Position numbers and translations under genes: made by a program | Notes under the pieces: model-generated | Database searches by the model: none | What the model was told of the DNA's origin: nothing | The model's input: only the letters and a program-made list of their open reading frames with translations | NCBI GenBank assembly: GCA_946482335.1 | Contig: CAMLRG010000133.1 | Coordinates: forward strand, 1-15,164 | DNA from: an uncultured Duganella sp. | GTDB taxonomy: Bacteria > Pseudomonadota > Gammaproteobacteria > Burkholderiales > Burkholderiaceae | DNA: 15,164 bases | Reading direction: 5' to 3' | Part shown: positions 1-7,060 of the stretch, piece after piece | Numbering within the stretch: position 1 is the stretch's first letter | Layout of the letters: the number at the start of each line of letters is the position of its first letter

Positions 1-26
1 GCGCAGCGCTTGAGCCCGTGTCCGAT

Positions 27-48
27 TGCCAGAGCTGACCCCGACTTT
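27..48. repeat. GGGGTCAG-family intergenic repeat, left-end copy
   Basis: This 22-bp segment contains AGCTGACCCCGAC and is the exact reverse complement of 15143-15164 at the other end of the window. It starts 3 bp beyond the stop codon of the DUF885 gene, on that gene's 3' side. Its GACCCC/GGGGTC core is shared with the palindromic repeats at 5433-5460 and 8834-8905. Bases 1-26 may belong to the same repeat but have no partner here to prove it. Confidence 0.6.
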
Positions 49-51
49 TAA

Positions 52-1869
52 TCACCTACTCGCGCTGGCGATCCAGGCATTGACGCGCGCCGCCAGGATT
101 GGCAGCGGCAGCGTGCCATCACCCAGCACCACAGCGTGGAAGGCCGGATAGCTGAATTTGCTGCCCATTGCTTTCTGCGCCTTGTCGCGCAATTCCAGGA
201 TCTTCAGCGAGCCGACCTTGTAGCTCAGGGCCTGCGCCGGCCACACCATATAGCGTTCGATCTGGTTCTTGGCGCGCGCTTCGGAAACGCCCAGTGTCTC
301 GACCATATAGGCGATCGCCTTCTCGCGGCTCCAGCCCAGGGCATGCATGCCCGTGTCGACCACCAGGCGCACGGCGCGCAGCATTTCCGCGTTCAGGTGG
401 CCGTAATGCCAGACCGGGTCCTCGTACAGGCCGAAATCCTTGCCCAGCGTTTCGGCGTACAGCGCCCAGCCCTCCGTGTAAGCCGCGTTGTTCGGGTTCT
501 CGGTGCTGAACATGCGGAAGTCCGGCAGCGGCATTTCCTTCAGCAGCGCGGCGTGGAAGTGGTGGCCCGGCACGCCCTCATGCAGCAGCAGGCTGGCCAT
601 GCCGGTACGGCTGTAATCTTTCGGGTCGTTGACGACGGCCCAGAACACACCCGGATGCGAACCGTCCGCCGCCGGCGGCGTGTAATGGTCGGATGCGGTG
701 GCGCGCGTCAACTCAGGCTCGAGCTCCACCACCAGCTTCGATTTCGGCACCAGCGTGAAATACGCAGGCAATTTAGCCTGCACCGTGTCGTAGATCTTGC
801 GGTATTCATCCAGCACTTCCGCTTCCGTGCTGAAGGGCTTGAATTGCTTCTGGTCGCGCACCCATTGCGGGAAGGCCTGCGCCGGACCGCTGTAGCCGAG
901 CTTGCCCATCAAGCCTTGCATCTGGGCGCTGATGCGGGCGACTTCCTTCAATCCCAGATCGTGGACTTCCTGCGGTGCCAGCGGCAGGTTGGTGCTGTCG
1001 TTGATGCGGGCCTTGTACCAGGCGGCGCCATTGGGCAGCGCGCTCCAGCCGGTGCTGTCGCGGCTGGCCGGCAGGTACTCGGCTTGCAGGAAGTTTTCCA
1101 GCCGCGCCAGGGCCGGGTTCAGCTTCGCAACGGCGGCGCGGTAGCCGTCCGCCAGGCGCGCCTTGTCCGCGGCGCTGAATCTGGCCGGCATGCGCTTCAC
1201 TGGCGAGTAATACACGCTGGCTTCCGCGCTGGCACTGCGCAGCGCCGCCATTTGCGGCAGCATGGCTTGTGTAATGGCCTTGGGTTGCACGATGCCTTGC
1301 CTGATCCCTTCGCGCATATTGGCGATGGCCTGGTCGATCCATGGCGCCAGCTGGCGTACGCGGCTCAGGTAATCCTCGTACTGCTTGACGGTGCCCAGCG
1401 GCTGCGAGCCGGTGCCGCCTGCATAGTTGGCCAGGGTGCTGGGGATGTTGTCGAAGTGGTTCAGCGGCAGCAGATGCTCGGGGAAGGGCGCCAGGGCCAG
1501 CGCGGCATCGAGCTCATAGGCCAGCAGTTCCAGTGTCACGACGTCCTGGCCGGCGAGTTGCGCGCGCGGGATTTTCGCAAGGCGCGCCTGCATGTTGCGG
1601 TAGGTGTCGAACTGCTTCGCGCGCACGGCAGGGGCGATGGCCATGCCAATCTGGTCGTTGAAGCGCGGATCGCCATTGGCGGTCGCGAACAGCAGCGGGT
1701 CGTAATGGGCACGGGCGGCGTGGAATGCTTTGGCCAGTTGCGCCAGCTGGCGGCCGGCCTGGCTGGCTTGCTGCTTGGCGGTGGGCGCGGCCAGGGCGGC
1801 GCCGGCGGCAAAGGGGCTGGCCAGCAGGCTGGCGGCGAGGAGGGCGGTCGAAAGGCGGGTCGGCAGCAT
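52..1869 (-). CDS. Secreted DUF885 family protein, putative zinc metallopeptidase
   Basis: The protein is 605 aa from the chosen start. It opens with a Sec-type signal peptide (MLPTRLSTALLAASLLASPF, then an alanine-rich stretch ending near residue 24), so it should be exported to the periplasm or beyond. The DUF885 signature HEGVPGHH lies at residues 430-437 and TEGWALYAE begins at residue 465, with Glu466 a likely third metal ligand. This pattern resembles gluzincin-type zinc peptidases. The substrate is unknown, and peptidase activity is inferred from the motifs. The reading frame stays open for 29 more codons upstream. The ATG at 1867-1869 is preferred because AGGA precedes it at normal spacing and it begins the signal peptide; the ATG at 1873-1875 is the alternative. 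The gene is divergent from the heme receptor and shares a 150-bp intergenic region with it. No second promoter was identified for it. Confidence 0.85.
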   Translation of the reverse strand: MLPTRLSTALLAASLLASPFAAGAALAAPTAKQQASQAGRQLAQLAKAFHAARAHYDPLLFATANGDPRFNDQIGMAIAPAVRAKQFDTYRNMQARLAKIPRAQLAGQDVVTLELLAYELDAALALAPFPEHLLPLNHFDNIPSTLANYAGGTGSQPLGTVKQYEDYLSRVRQLAPWIDQAIANMREGIRQGIVQPKAITQAMLPQMAALRSASAEASVYYSPVKRMPARFSAADKARLADGYRAAVAKLNPALARLENFLQAEYLPASRDSTGWSALPNGAAWYKARINDSTNLPLAPQEVHDLGLKEVARISAQMQGLMGKLGYSGPAQAFPQWVRDQKQFKPFSTEAEVLDEYRKIYDTVQAKLPAYFTLVPKSKLVVELEPELTRATASDHYTPPAADGSHPGVFWAVVNDPKDYSRTGMASLLLHEGVPGHHFHAALLKEMPLPDFRMFSTENPNNAAYTEGWALYAETLGKDFGLYEDPVWHYGHLNAEMLRAVRLVVDTGMHALGWSREKAIAYMVETLGVSEARAKNQIERYMVWPAQALSYKVGSLKILELRDKAQKAMGSKFSYPAFHAVVLGDGTLPLPILAARVNAWIASASR

Positions 1870-1933
1870 AGGCATCCTGGTCAAAATGGAAGGCGCCAGC
1901 ATACTCCAAATCACCGCCCCAGACGGCTCACGC

Positions 1934-1962
1934 TTGCGAATGAGAATTATTCGCATTAGAAT
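1934..1962 (+). promoter_or_regulatory. Promoter of the heme receptor operon
   Basis: A TTGCGA -35 element at 1934-1939 and a TAGAAT -10 element at 1957-1962 are separated by exactly 17 bp, which fits a sigma-70 promoter reading toward the receptor. Transcription would begin near 1969, leaving a leader of about 50 nt. The Fur-like box lies within the spacer, so a bound repressor would block RNA polymerase. Confidence 0.65.
1939..1957. promoter_or_regulatory. Fur-box-like operator
   Basis: AATGAGAATTATTCGCATT resembles the Fur consensus GATAATGATAATCATTATC. It contains inverted GCGAAT (1936-1941) and ATTCGC (1949-1954) around GAGAATT, plus outer AATG/CATT arms. Its place between the -35 and -10 elements of the heme receptor promoter is typical of iron-repressed genes. 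It could also affect the divergent DUF885 gene, whose start codon is 70 bp away. The identification rests on motif and context only. Confidence 0.7.
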
Positions 1963-2019
1963 GCGGTTTCCCTGTGCCAGCCGCGAGCCAGCATTTGACT
2001 GACTCTCGACTGGAACATC

Positions 2020-4266
2020 ATGACTGCAACCGTTTTACGGCCGCGGCGCCTGGCGCTGTTATTGGCCGCTGCACTGGGCGCGCACGCGCTGGCCCACGCC
2101 CAATCCCAGGAAAGCACCCGCCTGGGGGAAATCCTCGTCACCGCCAAACCCGAAGAAAGCCGCACGCTCGATGCGCGCGAACTGGATAAGCGCGGCGTGA
2201 CCGACATGTCGCAGATCGCGCGTTACGAAACGCTGGTCACCGTGCCGGCTGCGATGAGCGGCGGCGCCAATATCTGGGACGGTGCCGGCAATACCGGCTT
2301 CAATATCCGCGGGGTGGAGGGCAACCGCATCGGCCTCGATCTCGATGGCATTGCGCTGCCGGACGCCGCGCCACGCCCGGACAGTTCGACGCTGAACAGC
2401 TTTGGCATTGGCCGCGACTATTTCGATCCCGAGACGTTCCGTGAAGTGCGTATAGGCGCCGGCAGCACCGGCGCGGATGGCGGCAGTGCGGGACTGGGCG
2501 GCAAGGTCGCCTTCGTCACCAAGTCGCCGTCCGATTACGTCAGCCCTGAGCGTCCTGTCTATGCCGAATACAAGGCGGGCTACCACGGTGCCAGCGAGGC
2601 GCGCATGCACGCATTGACCGGTGCGGCGCAAATCGGCGCGCTGCAGGCGCTGGCGCTTGCAGTGCACCGCAGCGGCGAACAGAATCAGAGCGAAGGCAGT
2701 GTGCCGCCCAATCCGGACGCCTGGGATTCCGACGCGCTGCTGGCCAAGCTGGCGTGGCGCCTTGCGCCTGGGCGGAAGCTGGGCTTTACCTTCGACGGTT
2801 TCCGCGCCGGGCATGAGCGCCGGTACGACAACAAGCTTGGCGCATCCTACCCGCAGGGTGCGCAGCAAGACTCTACGACGCGCCGCAACCGCGTCAGCCT
2901 GGAGCATGAACTCGCCGCAGGCCCATGGCTGGTCGAGAGCCGCGCCTACCTGCAGGACGCTCGTGTGGAAGACCATACCGATGCGCAGTACGTGCTGTCC
3001 GGCCAGCGCTACGCGCGCAGCATCGATACGGGCTTCTTCAATAAGAGCAAGGGCGTGGCAGCCAGCGCGACGCGCCAGTCCGGCGCCGACAGCGTATCGT
3101 TCGGCGCCACGGTCGAAGACCAGGAAGCGCGCCGTCCATGGCGCGAGGACCGCACGGTGCTGGCGACCGGCGCACACCAGGTGACCAGCAAGAACCGCAT
3201 GGCTGACATGGATACGCTCAAGCTGTCGGCATTTGTGCGTGGCGAGTTCGCGTTCCCGCTGGGCGGCTTGTCCGCCACGCTGACGCCGGGCTTGCGCGCG
3301 GAATACCGCAAGCTGGAGCCGAAGAACTTGCAGAACTATGTGGTCGCGGTGCCGGCAGCCGCCACGGAACTGCAAGAGGATAGCGACAGCTACCTGTCGC
3401 CGAGCCTGGGCCTGACGGTGGCGCTGTCGCCATTCCTCGACGTGTATGGCAAAGTCACGCGCGGCTACCGCATGGCGACCGCGGCCGAACGCACCGGCAC
3501 TTACGATTCTTTCAGCTACACCGGCGCGGGTAACGGTTATGCGACATTGGGCAACCCGCAACTGGGCAAGGAGCGCAGCGACGCATTCGAGCTGGGATTG
3601 CGCGGCCATGCGGGCCGCTGGCTGACGCTTAGCGCATCCACCTTCTATAACCGCTACCAGGACTTTATCGAATACGTGGCGCAGCCCGCCGATCCGGTCA
3701 ATTTCCCGACCATCACCTTCGGCCTGTTCCGGCCCGAGAACATCGGCAAGGCGCGCAGCTGGGGTGGGGAGTTCTCCGCCGTCGCGGATCTCGGCAAGGT
3801 GACACCGGCGCTGCAAGGCTTCAGGGCCACCCTGGGCGCCGGCGCCTCGCGCGGCACGCTGGAGAACCAGCGCAGCGGCAAGAAAGGCGCGATGAATTCC
3901 ATCCAGCCGTACAAGACCACGGCCGGCCTGTCCTGGGACGATTCGCAGCGGCGCGGCGGCGCGTCGCTGACCGCCTTCCACACCCGCGGCAAACAGGCGC
4001 AAGCCGAAGTGGCGGCCGCGCAGTCGCAGCCTGCGGCGTATTTCGCCGTGCCATCGGCCACCGTGGTCGACCTGGCGGCTTACTGGAACATCGGCAAGCA
4101 CGCCGTGCTGAACGCCGGCATCTACAACCTGGGCGACAAGAAGTATTGGGATTACGCCGCCGCCCGCACCCTGGCCGCCGGCACCACGGCAGCCACGCAG
4201 GCGGAGATCGAACGGCAGGCGCGTCCGGGCCGCCATGTCGCAGTCAATTTCAAACTGATGTACTGA
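2020..4266 (+). CDS. TonB-dependent outer-membrane receptor, heme/hemoglobin type
   Basis: This 748-aa protein has a signal peptide ending near AHA-QSQ (residue 27), a TonB-box-like EILVTA just after it, a plug of roughly residues 45-165 and then a beta-barrel to the C-terminus. The plug segment FNIRGVEGNRIGLDLDGI is typical of the TonB-hemin / hemoglobin receptor family. GYRMATAAE (from residue 482) and NPQLGKERSDAFELGLRG (from 512) correspond to the FRAP and NPNL regions of heme receptors but are divergent. No histidine lies between them or in the plug, although histidines there ligate heme in several characterised receptors. The protein should carry its ligand across the outer membrane using TonB-ExbBD energy. 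Heme is the likely ligand because an hmuS-type gene follows 13 bp downstream. A weak GGAA ribosome site precedes the ATG. Expression is probably Fur-controlled. Confidence 0.85.
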   Translation: MTATVLRPRRLALLLAAALGAHALAHAQSQESTRLGEILVTAKPEESRTLDARELDKRGVTDMSQIARYETLVTVPAAMSGGANIWDGAGNTGFNIRGVEGNRIGLDLDGIALPDAAPRPDSSTLNSFGIGRDYFDPETFREVRIGAGSTGADGGSAGLGGKVAFVTKSPSDYVSPERPVYAEYKAGYHGASEARMHALTGAAQIGALQALALAVHRSGEQNQSEGSVPPNPDAWDSDALLAKLAWRLAPGRKLGFTFDGFRAGHERRYDNKLGASYPQGAQQDSTTRRNRVSLEHELAAGPWLVESRAYLQDARVEDHTDAQYVLSGQRYARSIDTGFFNKSKGVAASATRQSGADSVSFGATVEDQEARRPWREDRTVLATGAHQVTSKNRMADMDTLKLSAFVRGEFAFPLGGLSATLTPGLRAEYRKLEPKNLQNYVVAVPAAATELQEDSDSYLSPSLGLTVALSPFLDVYGKVTRGYRMATAAERTGTYDSFSYTGAGNGYATLGNPQLGKERSDAFELGLRGHAGRWLTLSASTFYNRYQDFIEYVAQPADPVNFPTITFGLFRPENIGKARSWGGEFSAVADLGKVTPALQGFRATLGAGASRGTLENQRSGKKGAMNSIQPYKTTAGLSWDDSQRRGGASLTAFHTRGKQAQAEVAAAQSQPAAYFAVPSATVVDLAAYWNIGKHAVLNAGIYNLGDKKYWDYAAARTLAAGTTAATQAEIERQARPGRHVAVNFKLMY

Positions 4267-4267
4267 T

Positions 4268-4277
4268 AAGGGGGAAG
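4268..4277 (+). promoter_or_regulatory. Strong ribosome binding site that fixes the hmuS start
   Basis: AAGGGGGAAG ends 2 nt before the ATG at 4280 and offers a good Shine-Dalgarno match at normal spacing. This matters because the start places a signal peptide in front of a normally cytoplasmic protein. No in-frame ATG, GTG or TTG lies between the hydrophobic segment and the beginning of the conserved HemS domain. Confidence 0.7.
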
Positions 4278-4279
4278 CT

Positions 4280-5410
4280 ATGAAGAAGATCTATGCATCA
4301 ATGCTGCTGGGAGGCGCCATTGTGATGGGCGCCGTGGGGGCCAACGCCGCCACGGCGGCGGCCGCAGGTTCGCTGGCCGCGCGCTGGGCTGCCCTGCGCG
4401 CGGAGCAGCCCAAGCTGCAAATCCGCGACGCGGCGCGCACGCTGGGCACGTCCGAGGCGGAACTGCTGGCGACGGGCATCGGCAAGACGGTGACCCGCCT
4501 GTCCGATGCCGACCATGCGGTCAACGACATCATGATGCGGGCGCTGGACCTGGGCACCGTGCTGGCGCTGACCCGCAACGAGAACGGCGTGCTGGAGCGC
4601 ACCGGGGTGGCGACCAAGGCCAAGCCGGAATCCTTCAGCGACAAGGAGCGTTTCCGTGCGGTGGCTGGCGGCTATCTCGGTGGCGAAATCGACCTGCGCT
4701 TCCATTTCGCGAACTGGAAGCATGCCTTCGCCGTCGTGCAGCCCGGGCGCGATGGCGCGACCAGCCGCAGCCTGCAGTTCTTCGATGCGCAGGGCAATGC
4801 GGCCCATAAGGTCTATGTGAAAAGCGAAGCCGGCGTGGCGGTGTTCGACAAGATCGTGGCGGACTTCCGGCATCCACGGCAGACGGGGGAGCTGGATATT
4901 GTCGCCGCTGCGCCCAAGGCGCCCGAAACGGCCGACAGCGCGGTCGATGTGAAGGAGTTCCAGCTGGCGTGGAAAGAAATGACGGATGTGCATCAGTTCA
5001 ACCGCATTGTCGGCGAGTTCAGGCTGACGCGCGAGCAGGCGATGCGCCTGGCGCCGGAAGGCATGGCGCAGAAGGTCGGGACGCAGGCGCTGCGCAAGCT
5101 GCTGGATGAATCGGCGAAGCAGCAGTTGCCGATCATGGCGTTCCTGGGGAATGGAGCGACCACCCAGATTTTCAGCGGGAAGATCGGCAAGACTATGGCG
5201 AGTGGGGATTGGTATAACGTGCTGGATCCGGAATTTAACCTGCACATCCGGGAGACGGCGCTGAAGAATGGTTACGTTGTGCAGCGGGCGGGGGTGACGT
5301 CGGTGGAGTTCTTCGATAAGGAAGGGGAGCTGGTAGTGACGTTCTTTGGCGTGCGGGAGCGGGGTAAGCCGCAGCCGCAGGCTTGGGTGGAATTGACGCG
5401 GGGGCTTTGA
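4280..5410 (+). CDS. hmuS: HemS/HmuS/ChuS-family heme-binding (hemin-degrading) protein with signal peptide
   Basis: This 376-aa protein contains the two-lobed HemS/ChuS fold. The first lobe begins near AARWAALRAEQPKLQIRDAA (about residues 33-52), and the second contains MTDVHQF, QIFSGKIGK and FNLHIRE. His238 in MTDVHQF and Arg140 in DLRFHF match the heme-contacting His and Arg of E. coli ChuS and Yersinia HemS. Family members bind heme delivered by an outer-membrane receptor and ABC importer, and some open the ring to release iron. Residues 1-23 are unusual: MKK, a hydrophobic stretch IYASMLLGGAIVMGAVG, and ANA followed by A, which is a textbook signal peptidase I site. The mature part (about 353 aa) is close to the length of E. 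coli ChuS as I recall it, so the signal is an addition. It probably forms an operon with the receptor. Export is inferred, not shown. Confidence 0.88.
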   Translation: MKKIYASMLLGGAIVMGAVGANAATAAAAGSLAARWAALRAEQPKLQIRDAARTLGTSEAELLATGIGKTVTRLSDADHAVNDIMMRALDLGTVLALTRNENGVLERTGVATKAKPESFSDKERFRAVAGGYLGGEIDLRFHFANWKHAFAVVQPGRDGATSRSLQFFDAQGNAAHKVYVKSEAGVAVFDKIVADFRHPRQTGELDIVAAAPKAPETADSAVDVKEFQLAWKEMTDVHQFNRIVGEFRLTREQAMRLAPEGMAQKVGTQALRKLLDESAKQQLPIMAFLGNGATTQIFSGKIGKTMASGDWYNVLDPEFNLHIRETALKNGYVVQRAGVTSVEFFDKEGELVVTFFGVRERGKPQPQAWVELTRGL

Positions 5411-5412
5411 GG

Positions 5413-5472
5413 AAACCGGTAAATCTGTGAGGCGGGGTCAGGCCCTAGGGCCTGACCCCGGGTTACCGGTTT
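5413..5472. repeat. Composite palindromic repeat, copy A
   Basis: Outer inverted arms AAACCGGTAA (5413-5422) and TTACCGGTTT (5463-5472) enclose a perfect 28-bp palindrome (5433-5460) with half-site CGGGGTCAGGCCCT. The element starts 2 bp after the hmuS stop codon and ends 9 bp before the convergent hslO stop codon. It could fold into a long hairpin in RNA from either strand, but no T-run follows, so it is not a classical intrinsic terminator. It resembles copy B at 8813-8918, which suggests a dispersed REP-like or MITE-like family. Confidence 0.8.
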
Positions 5473-5481
5473 GGCAGGTGC

Positions 5482-6435
5482 TTAGTGCTTTGCTTCGGAG
5501 CCGTGGATCAGTGCCTCGGCCGGGGCATCGGTCACGAACAGCTGCGCGCAGTCGACGGCATCGTACTCGTAATGCTTGCCGCAGAAATCGCAATTGATGC
5601 CCAGCTTGCCCTGCTCCGACAGCGCATCTTCCACTTCTTTCTGCCCCAGCATCTTCAGCATATTGCCCACCTTCTCGCGCGTGCACGAGCAATGGAAGTG
5701 CGGGTACAGCGGATCGAAGACGCGCAGCGTCTCTTCCCAGAACAGGCGCTTCTGCAGTTCTTCGATGCCATGTTCCAGCATCTCCGCTTCCTTTAGCGTG
5801 TCCCCCAGCATCACCACCCGGTTCCAGGTTTCCTGCGACACTTCGGCGGCGTGCGCGGTCTGTTCGGCCTTGCCGCCATGCAGTGGCAGCTTTTGCAGCA
5901 ACAAGCCGCGCGACACCTGGTCGTCGGCCGCCAGCCACAGCTTGGTATCGAGCTGTTCCGAGCGCAGCATGTAATGCTCGATCACGGTGGCGACGTCGTC
6001 GCCGTCCAGCGGAACGATGCCCTGGTAAGGCTGCTGGCCAGGCACCTTTTCCGCCGGGTCCAGCGTGATCACGAAACGGCCATGGCCATGCGCATTGACC
6101 AGGGTCTGCAGGCCCGCATCTTCCGCGATCGCGAATTCTGCGTTCAGCTTGGCCGTCGCGCGCATGCGCAAGTCGGAATCGCATTCGACCACCAGCAGGC
6201 GCACCGGGCCGTCGCCGTGCAGCTGCATGATCAGCGAACCGTTGAATTTCAGGTTGGCCGACAGCAGGGCGGCCGCCGACACCATTTGCCCCAGCAAGCG
6301 CTTGACGGCGACCGGGTAGTGGTGGCGGGCCAGGATTTCGCGCCAGGTGGCGGAAATATCGACCAGCTCACCGCGCACGGCGGCGTCTTCGAAAACAAAC
6401 TTCTGCAGGGTATCCGGGGTGTTCGTCATTTTCAT
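5482..6435 (-). CDS. hslO: Redox-regulated holdase chaperone Hsp33
   Basis: This 317-aa protein is an ATP-independent cytoplasmic chaperone activated by oxidative unfolding. Its C-terminal redox switch is complete: CSC at residues 249-251 and CDFC at 282-285 give the C-X-C...C-X2-C zinc-binding arrangement. The N-terminal half holds family segments such as [22 protein letters not shown]. The length is normal for proteobacterial Hsp33. The start at 6433-6435 overlaps the stop of the upstream carbonic anhydrase gene as ATGA, which suggests translational coupling. A second ATG two codons later (6427-6429), preceded by GGA, is an equally usable start. The reading frame extends further upstream, but only as an overlap with the preceding gene and without family similarity. 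It converges on hmuS, with repeat copy A between them. Confidence 0.95.
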   Translation of the reverse strand: MKMTNTPDTLQKFVFEDAAVRGELVDISATWREILARHHYPVAVKRLLGQMVSAAALLSANLKFNGSLIMQLHGDGPVRLLVVECDSDLRMRATAKLNAEFAIAEDAGLQTLVNAHGHGRFVITLDPAEKVPGQQPYQGIVPLDGDDVATVIEHYMLRSEQLDTKLWLAADDQVSRGLLLQKLPLHGGKAEQTAHAAEVSQETWNRVVMLGDTLKEAEMLEHGIEELQKRLFWEETLRVFDPLYPHFHCSCTREKVGNMLKMLGQKEVEDALSEQGKLGINCDFCGKHYEYDAVDCAQLFVTDAPAEALIHGSEAKH

Positions 6436-6956
6436 CCAATCTTTTTCAGTTGCGACTTGAACAGCTGGCCACGTTTGACATAGCTGTCGGCGCTGCCTTT
6501 CAGGCGCGCCACGTCTTCCGCCGTCAGCTGGCGCACCACCTTGGCGGGGGCGCCGACGATCAGCGAGTTGTCGGGAAATTCCTTGCCCTCGGTGACCAGG
6601 GCGCCGGCGCCAACCAGGCAGCCTTTGCCGATCTTCGCGCCATTCAGCACCACCGCCTGGATGCCGACCAGCGAGCCATCGCCGATAGTGCAACCGTGCA
6701 GCATGGCCTGGTGGCCGATGGTCACGTCCTTGCCCACGGTTAGCGGGTAACCCATATCGGTGTGCATCACCGTGCCTTCCTGCACATTACTGTTTTCACC
6801 AATTGTGATGCGCTCGTTATCGCCGCGGATGGTGGCGCCGAACCACACGGAACTGTTCGCCTGCAGCGTCACTTTGCCGATCAGGGTCGCATTCTCCGCC
6901 ACGAATGCGGAAGCATCAATCTCTGGCGCGTGTTCGCCGAGCTGGTAAATTGTCAT
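6432..6956 (-). CDS. Gamma-class carbonic anhydrase family protein (YrdA/PaaY-like hexapeptide protein)
   Basis: This 174-aa protein is a left-handed beta-helix of hexapeptide repeats, such as [20 protein letters not shown] and [10 protein letters not shown]. The three metal-ligand histidines of gamma carbonic anhydrases are present as His65, His82 and His87, and Arg44, Asp46 and Gln59 also match conserved positions. Family members bind zinc or iron as trimers with the sites at subunit interfaces. Many YrdA-type members have weak or no measured CO2 hydration, so the physiological reaction is uncertain. The start is placed at MTIYQLGE because family similarity begins there; the open frame extends 38 codons further without similarity. 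It is the first gene of a two-gene unit with hslO, overlapping it by 4 bp. Confidence 0.92.
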   Translation of the reverse strand: MTIYQLGEHAPEIDASAFVAENATLIGKVTLQANSSVWFGATIRGDNERITIGENSNVQEGTVMHTDMGYPLTVGKDVTIGHQAMLHGCTIGDGSLVGIQAVVLNGAKIGKGCLVGAGALVTEGKEFPDNSLIVGAPAKVVRQLTAEDVARLKGSADSYVKRGQLFKSQLKKIG

Positions 6957-6990
6957 GGATGGCCCGCTGGGAGGGAAGGGAAGTGGCGCT

Positions 6991-7030
6991 ATTGTACGCC
7001 AAGCAGAATTTCGCACGGTCGTGCTATTAT
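6991..7030. promoter_or_regulatory. Divergent promoter region, candidate -10 elements
   Basis: The 104-bp gap between the carbonic anhydrase and hydrolase genes holds TATTAT at 7025-7030, a candidate plus-strand -10 for the hydrolase about 30 nt before its ATG. It also holds TACAAT on the minus strand (6991-6996), a candidate -10 for the carbonic anhydrase-hslO unit. Neither has a convincing -35 partner, so both are tentative. Confidence 0.35.
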
Positions 7031-7060
7031 CTTGCATCCCCCTTTTCCAGGCAGAGCGAC

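Noticed and set aside
136..1959. Long plus-strand open frame (607 codons) opposite the DUF885 gene
   Set aside because: It is the antisense of a gene with clear motifs and a signal peptide. Its product is Arg/Gln/His/Val-rich without recognisable domains, as expected in high-GC DNA.
2059..4236. 725-codon minus-strand open frame opposite the heme receptor
   Set aside because: It mirrors the receptor gene and has the arginine-rich, low-information composition of a shadow frame. The receptor frame carries the conserved TonB-receptor motifs.
5433..5460. Copy A palindrome as a classical intrinsic terminator
   Set aside because: The stem is very strong but no T-run follows on either strand, so it was recorded as a repeat with possible terminator activity only.
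6436..6693. N-terminal extension of hslO by 86 codons
   Set aside because: It reads out of frame through the carbonic anhydrase gene, whose hexapeptide repeats are unmistakable, and has no Hsp33 similarity.
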